Assembly: GCA_026999335.1 (NCBI GenBank) | Contig: JALTPW010000612.1 | Coordinates: 1-10,005 of the forward strand | DNA from: Chromatiales bacterium | GTDB taxonomy: Bacteria; Pseudomonadota; Gammaproteobacteria; SZUA-152 | DNA: 10,005 nt | Direction: 5' to 3' | In this document: in pieces, positions 5,671 to 10,005 of the stretch | Position numbering within the stretch: position 1 is the first letter of the stretch | How the letters are laid out: every line of letters begins with the position of its first letter | The notes under the pieces: generated by a model | Databases searched by the model: none | The model's input: only the letters and a program-made list of their open reading frames with translations | What the model was told of the DNA's origin: nothing | Made by a program: the position numbers and the translations under genes

Positions 5671-6519
5671 GTGATTCCATTTTTCGCCATTTTCCGTCTT
5701 CGGTTCGCCCTGCTACTCGGCGGATTATGGCTACTGTGCGCCACTGGTCTACAGGCAAGCCCCCACGCCGAATCATCCACGGTATACCGCCTCGGCGTCT
5801 TCCCCTACCTGAGCCCGACACGTATCGAACAGACCTATGCCCCCCTCGCCGCGGCCTTTGGCGAACTGCTCGACCGCCCACTGCGCCTCGGCACGGCGAA
5901 AAACCTCGAGTCCTTCCGTGCGCGCGTGCTGCGCGGTGACTTCGATATCGCCCTCGTGCCTCCCTTTGCGGTGGTGCCGTTGGTCGATCACAGGGGCTAT
6001 ATCCCGCTGGCCCGGCGTCCTTCAAACCCCGCGAGCATCGTGGTACTGATCAACAGCTCCCTGAAACGGATTGGCGATCTGCGTGGCAAGACCCTGGGTC
6101 TGCCACCGGCCCGCTCCCCTGCCAGCGTTATCATTTGGGTTGATCTGGACAAACAGGGCCTGCAGGCGAATAAACATTTTCAGACCCGGTATTTCCCCAG
6201 CACCCCCGCCTGTCTGCACAATCTGCTGGTCAACCGCGTCGATGCCTGTGCTACCGGTGGTGGCGCAGGCCTGCGCTCATTCGAGCGCAAGATGGGTGTC
6301 AAGCTACGCACTCTCTACCGGACGGAACCCTTCCCACACATGTTGTTTGTCACCCGGCCGGATTTTCCACTTGATGAGGGTGATAAATTAAGGCATTTCA
6401 TTCTCAGCCTGGAAGAAAGCGCCGAAGGGCGCGATCTGCTCCGACACATCGGCCCGGACAGCCGCTTTGTGCCTTATCATTCGGCGGACTACGATGTCAT
6501 ACGCCGCTATCTAAAGTGA
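5671..6519 (+). CDS. PhnD-like periplasmic phosphate/phosphonate-type solute-binding protein
   Basis: The 282-residue product has an N-terminal signal sequence (hydrophobic LRFALLLGGLWLLCATGLQA, likely cleaved near residue 30) and then a PhnD-type binding fold. Landmarks are YRLGVFPYLSPTRIEQTYAP, the first lobe GDFDIALVPPFAV, the hinge region SNPASIVVLINSSLKRIGDL followed by RGKTLGLPP, and VNRVDACATGGGAG in the second lobe. The family binds phosphonates, phosphite and other small anions, or serves as a sensing subunit. No permease or ATPase gene is adjacent; instead a sensor kinase starts nine bases after its stop. A role in signal reception is therefore more likely than transport. GTG at 5671 is the only plausible start in an otherwise open frame, and it has no clear ribosome binding site. 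Confidence 0.75.
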   Translation: MIPFFAIFRLRFALLLGGLWLLCATGLQASPHAESSTVYRLGVFPYLSPTRIEQTYAPLAAAFGELLDRPLRLGTAKNLESFRARVLRGDFDIALVPPFAVVPLVDHRGYIPLARRPSNPASIVVLINSSLKRIGDLRGKTLGLPPARSPASVIIWVDLDKQGLQANKHFQTRYFPSTPACLHNLLVNRVDACATGGGAGLRSFERKMGVKLRTLYRTEPFPHMLFVTRPDFPLDEGDKLRHFILSLEESAEGRDLLRHIGPDSRFVPYHSADYDVIRRYLK

Positions 6520-6528
6520 TGCAACGCC

Positions 6529-8748
6529 ATGCCTAGGTTCTCCCTTAAATTCCGCATCACAGTGACCATGTTCCTGCTCCAGGCGGCGATCCTTGGCGCG
6601 GTGCTGACGCAGGCCCTGTCCAGTTATCTCGATGGCAGCCGTGAACAGCTGCAACAGCAGGAGGTCGCTGTCCTCGATCTGCTCGAGGGCTTTGCCCGCA
6701 CCGCCCTGCTGACCAGTCAGTACGATGATATTCAGCCGCAGCTGGAACAGCTTACCCGTAACAATCTCATCGAACTCGTGGTGCTGGCGGATGAATGGGG
6801 GATCATCGTCGCCGCCAGTGAGCCCGGCTGGGTCACCAAGTCATTGGTGGAAATGAAGAACTATGCCAACTACCCACAGCTGTTGTGGAAGGAACGCGCC
6901 CTGGAAAATGCCGCCGGGCCGCTGGGTATACTGGGCATTGCCTTCTCTGAGGCGCCGCTGATTGCTCTGCACGACCGAGTACAGGCGCTGGCGATTGGCT
7001 GGTCTGCCGGTGGACTGATCCTGATCCTGCTGGTGTCCCTGCTCAGTGCCCACGTCCTCACCCGCCGCCTGGAACGCATCACCCAGACCGCTAGCGCCGT
7101 TGCCAGTGGTGATCTCTGTGCCCGTTCGAGTGTCTCCGGCAATGATGAAATCGCCGAGCTCAGCAGCGTCTTTGACGGCATGGTGTCGAGCATTCGCATC
7201 GAACGCGACAGGCTGGCGGAACGCGAACAGCATCTGTCCCTGACCCTCAACAGCATCGGCGATGGTGTGATCGTTACCGATGCCGAGGGGCGTATTACGC
7301 GCATGAACCCGGTGGCCGAATCTCTTACCGGTTGGCGCCAGGATGAGGCCCGGGAGCGCCCGCTACCGGAGGTGTTCCACATCATCAGTGCTGCCACCCG
7401 TGAGCCCGTGAAAAACCCGGTGGACAAGGTGTTGGAGAGCCAGTATATCGTTGGCCTTGCCAACCACACCGTACTGATCAGCAAGGACGGTCATGAATAC
7501 CAGATCGCTGACAGTGGTGCACCCATTATCGATGACCACGGTAATATCCTCGGTATCATCCTGGTGTTCCGTGATGTCACCGATGAATACGCCCAGCAGG
7601 CGGCACTGAGCAACAGCCAGAAAATGCTCTCGGAGGCGCAGCGTATTTCGCATGTCGGCAGCTGGGAGCTGGAGCCAGAGCACCACCGGCTGTGCTGGTC
7701 CGAGGAGACCTACCGTATCTTCGAGCTGGATCCAGACTCATTGAGCCATCTGTCCGGTGAATCGTTTTTTGCGGCCCATATCAAACATTTCCGCAACACT
7801 GTACACCCGGATGATCTGCCGCTGCTTGATGCGGCCTATACGGCATCGGTGAAGGATCACAGCCCGTTTGAAAACCGGCACCGCCTGCAGTTGCCCGACG
7901 GCCGCATCAAATACGTGCACGAGCGTGGTGAAACTCTTTACGACAGCGATGACACCCCCCTACGCAGTATCGGCACCGTGCAGGATATCACTGAACGGAC
8001 ATTGGTCGAGCAGGAACTGACCGCCTACCGCAACACTCTGGAGAAGCGGGTTGCGGCACGCACCGCAGAACTGCTCAATGCCAACGAGGAACTGGAGGCC
8101 TTCGCCTATTCGGTGTCACACGACCTGCGTGCACCGTTGCGGGCCATCCATGGTTTCAGCCAAATCCTGATGGAAGATTATGAGCAATTACTCGATGACG
8201 AAGGACGCGACTATCTGCACCGCGTGTGTAGCAACACCAAGCGCATGGGTGAGCTTATCGACGACCTGCTCAGCCTGTCCCGCATCAGCCGTCACCAGCT
8301 GGATGTCAGCCGCATATCTTTCACGACCCTGGCCCGGGAAATCAGCGAGACACTACAGCAGCAAAGCCCCGAACGCCGGGTTCACTTCGAGATTCAGGCG
8401 GATGTCTCGGCCCGGGGTGACATCAGACTGCTGCGTATCATGCTGGTCAACCTGCTCGGCAACGCCTGGAAATACACCAGCAAATCCGACAATGTGCGGA
8501 TCTGCTTTGGCTGTTACCAGCAGGAGGGGCAAGCGGTTTTCTTTGTTCAAGACAATGGTGCAGGCTTTGACAGCCAGTACGCCAGCCAGCTTTTCAAGCC
8601 CTTCCACCGCCTGCACACGGCCTATGAATTCGAGGGCAGCGGCATCGGCCTGACCACCGTGCAACGCATCGTCCAGCGTCACGGTGGTCAAATCTGGGCC
8701 GAGGCCGAACCCGGCAAGGGTGCCAGCTTTTATTTCACTCTCGGCTAA
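6529..8748 (+). CDS. Membrane sensor histidine kinase with HAMP and two PAS domains
   Basis: A 739-residue inner-membrane kinase. Membrane segments lie at about residues 13-30 and 152-176, with roughly 120 periplasmic residues between. Then come HAMP (about 177-229), PAS 1 (about 236-352, LNSIGDGVIVTDAEGRITRM), PAS 2 with its PAC part (about 374-490, ending GTVQDITER), a coiled linker, HisKA with the phosphorylated H531 in AYSVSHDLRAPLRAIHGFSQ, and the ATPase domain with N-box NLLGNAWKY (641-649), G1 DNGAGFD (675-681) and G2 GSGIGLTTV (703-711). All catalytic boxes are intact and no receiver domain is fused. It starts nine bases after the PhnD-like gene stop and has no strong ribosome binding site, so coupled translation is likely. 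No response regulator follows; its partner must be encoded elsewhere. The ligand presented by the binding protein is unknown. Confidence 0.88.
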   Translation: MPRFSLKFRITVTMFLLQAAILGAVLTQALSSYLDGSREQLQQQEVAVLDLLEGFARTALLTSQYDDIQPQLEQLTRNNLIELVVLADEWGIIVAASEPGWVTKSLVEMKNYANYPQLLWKERALENAAGPLGILGIAFSEAPLIALHDRVQALAIGWSAGGLILILLVSLLSAHVLTRRLERITQTASAVASGDLCARSSVSGNDEIAELSSVFDGMVSSIRIERDRLAEREQHLSLTLNSIGDGVIVTDAEGRITRMNPVAESLTGWRQDEARERPLPEVFHIISAATREPVKNPVDKVLESQYIVGLANHTVLISKDGHEYQIADSGAPIIDDHGNILGIILVFRDVTDEYAQQAALSNSQKMLSEAQRISHVGSWELEPEHHRLCWSEETYRIFELDPDSLSHLSGESFFAAHIKHFRNTVHPDDLPLLDAAYTASVKDHSPFENRHRLQLPDGRIKYVHERGETLYDSDDTPLRSIGTVQDITERTLVEQELTAYRNTLEKRVAARTAELLNANEELEAFAYSVSHDLRAPLRAIHGFSQILMEDYEQLLDDEGRDYLHRVCSNTKRMGELIDDLLSLSRISRHQLDVSRISFTTLAREISETLQQQSPERRVHFEIQADVSARGDIRLLRIMLVNLLGNAWKYTSKSDNVRICFGCYQQEGQAVFFVQDNGAGFDSQYASQLFKPFHRLHTAYEFEGSGIGLTTVQRIVQRHGGQIWAEAEPGKGASFYFTLG

Positions 8749-9010
8749 ATCCACATCGGTAATGCATCTCCAAAACCGCAGGCTGGATTGAAAGATTCCC
8801 CCAACCCCCAAATTATTTTACACTCCGCCAAAGCCGCCACCGCACAACACGGATAGGCCTCACGCATGAATTGCCTCGTATGATGGATACTGCTATGACC
8901 AGCAGCCAGCCCAACCTCCTGTTGTTTATCCGCCCTGACGAAGAACCACAAGCCGGAGTAGGTAGTCGTTCAGTACTGCGATAAACCCATAAATTTTTGC
9001 TCTTTTCTTT

Positions 9011-9014
9011 AAGG
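9011..9014 (+). promoter_or_regulatory. Ribosome binding site of the DUF2339 gene
   Basis: AAGG, in TTTAAGGTTAGAT, precedes the ATG at 9021 by six bases and supports that start. Confidence 0.5.
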
Positions 9015-9020
9015 TTAGAT

Positions 9021-10005
9021 ATGGACGAAATTTTTTTTGTAGCGATAGTGCTTGTTTTACTCCTATTCCTGGGAGCTATATTGGGCGCTGTCTCGTTTTT
9101 TAAAGTCCGCCGCCTTGAATGTGAATTGCGCGACAGCAAAATTAAAATATCCCGGCTGTTGACGGATAAAGAATGGACTGCTGGAAAACAAGAACCCAGC
9201 CATGTAAAAAATGATGAATTGAACCCTGATTTACACTCAGCCCAGATAAAAGAAGAAGTTGTTACAGAAAAACCATCCGCCGACAAATCGCACGACGTCT
9301 GGACAGACGGGGTTACGACATATGAGGCAGAATGGGCACATACACAAAAAGCCAATGAAGATTTTCAAACATCGCCGGTTTTGACTGATACTGCAAACCC
9401 CTTGCGCAATCTGGAAGAAACCATTGGCAGTTTATGGGCCGTATGGGTAGGCGGATTGGCCCTTGCTTTGGGCGCGGTATTTCTCGTTAAATTTTCAATA
9501 GAAAAAGGCTTGTTGAGCCCTGGCGTAAGAATTTTTCTTGGGCTTTTGTTTTCCGCTGTTTTGATTGCACTTGGCGAGTGGAGCAGACGACGAGGCAGGG
9601 TATTTTCATTTCCCGGATTTGCAAAAGCCGATATCCCGGCAATTCTGACAGCTGCCGGCACGATGGGTGCCTTTGCCTCCGTTTATGCCGCTTATGAACT
9701 GTACGACATGCTATCGCAACAGGTGGCGCTTGTTGCCTTGGGGGTAGTGGCCATCGCGACAGCATTCGCCGCATTATTACATGGCCCTTTGCTCGGGGCA
9801 TTAGGTATCTTGGCCAGTTTTGTGGCGCCAGTGCTGATTTCCACTGGCAATCCATCGGCACTGGGGTTAGGCATATATATCCTGTCGGTTTCCGTTTCCG
9901 GCTTTACTGTAGGCCGGTTGCGTTTATCGAAACGACTTTCTGTATTAACGGCAAGCGGCCTCATGCTCTATGGTTTTGTCCTGCATGATATTGCGAGATA
10001 TGGGG
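9021..10005 (+). CDS. DUF2339 multi-membrane-segment protein, 5' part
   Basis: The frame is open from this ATG to the window end (328 codons) without a stop, so the gene is cut by the border. It begins MDEIFFVAIVLVLLLFLGAI, a first membrane segment at residues 4-26, followed by about 100 hydrophilic, low-complexity cytoplasmic residues. From residue 130 the DUF2339 pattern starts: NLEETIGSLWAVWVGGLALA, then FLVKFSIEKGLLSPGVRIFL, then ADIPAILTAAGTMGAFASVY and a further series of hydrophobic helices. This family (COG5373) has many membrane segments, typically 800-1000 residues in all, and no established function. Codon use is AT-richer than in the ubi genes and kinase, which may mark transfer or a different selection history. 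It has its own ribosome binding site and 272 bases of upstream space, so it is probably transcribed separately. Confidence 0.8.
   Translation, partial: MDEIFFVAIVLVLLLFLGAILGAVSFFKVRRLECELRDSKIKISRLLTDKEWTAGKQEPSHVKNDELNPDLHSAQIKEEVVTEKPSADKSHDVWTDGVTTYEAEWAHTQKANEDFQTSPVLTDTANPLRNLEETIGSLWAVWVGGLALALGAVFLVKFSIEKGLLSPGVRIFLGLLFSAVLIALGEWSRRRGRVFSFPGFAKADIPAILTAAGTMGAFASVYAAYELYDMLSQQVALVALGVVAIATAFAALLHGPLLGALGILASFVAPVLISTGNPSALGLGIYILSVSVSGFTVGRLRLSKRLSVLTASGLMLYGFVLHDIARYG

Noticed and set aside
8788..8817. TTGAAA with ATTATT at 18 bases as a promoter
   Set aside because: Both boxes are imperfect and more than 200 bases from the next start; a chance match in an AT-rich gap is as likely.
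8745..8951. Minus-strand 68-codon ORF in the kinase-DUF2339 gap, with a GLAAGHSS stretch faintly like an integrase end
   Set aside because: The likeness is too short, there is no catalytic tyrosine context, and no ribosome binding site is seen. A plus-strand 33-codon ORF at 8883-8984 is equally unsupported.

Overview
The window looks like a chromosomal segment of a gammaproteobacterium. The GC-rich middle carries pepP-ubiH-ubiI (visC) in the order known from E. coli and relatives, and the protein motifs are gammaproteobacterial in character. No species can be named from the sequence alone.

Layout. (1) Bases 1-1230 are AT-richer and repeat-laden. They hold the start of a minus-strand small membrane protein gene interrupted by five copies of an 11-bp tandem repeat (36-90), a nested palindromic dispersed repeat (421-496), a long imperfect inverted repeat (500-657) overlapping a minus-strand 54-codon ORF, and two overlapping minus-strand small genes, the second of which encodes a two-segment membrane protein. 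(2) Bases 1365-5427 are the housekeeping block on the plus strand: Xaa-Pro aminopeptidase PepP, then two paralogous FAD monooxygenases of ubiquinone synthesis, UbiH and UbiI. Each gap in this block is filled by a palindromic repeat: a perfect 25-bp inverted repeat pair plus a separate hairpin between pepP and ubiH, and an imperfect one between ubiH and ubiI whose edge touches the ubiI ribosome binding site. (3) Bases 5428-5601 carry a 3' remnant of a Na+/H+ antiporter (CPA1/NhaP type). (4) Bases 5671-8748 are a tightly spaced pair: a secreted PhnD-like solute-binding protein and a membrane sensor histidine kinase with HAMP and two PAS domains. No transporter permease, ATPase or response regulator is present. 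(5) From 9021 to the window end runs the start of a DUF2339 multi-membrane-segment protein, in AT-richer sequence than the core.

How the genes work together. UbiH and UbiI hydroxylate the ubiquinone ring at different positions, and PepP is their usual genomic neighbour without a known mechanistic link. The PhnD-like protein and the kinase most likely form a ligand-sensing pair in which the periplasmic binding protein presents its ligand state to the kinase; this is inferred from adjacency and the missing transporter genes. The strongest unexplained signal is the 11-bp repeat: removing whole units in the right number joins the reading frame exactly to an out-of-frame tail that reads like the rest of the same protein, so copy number could act as an on/off switch.
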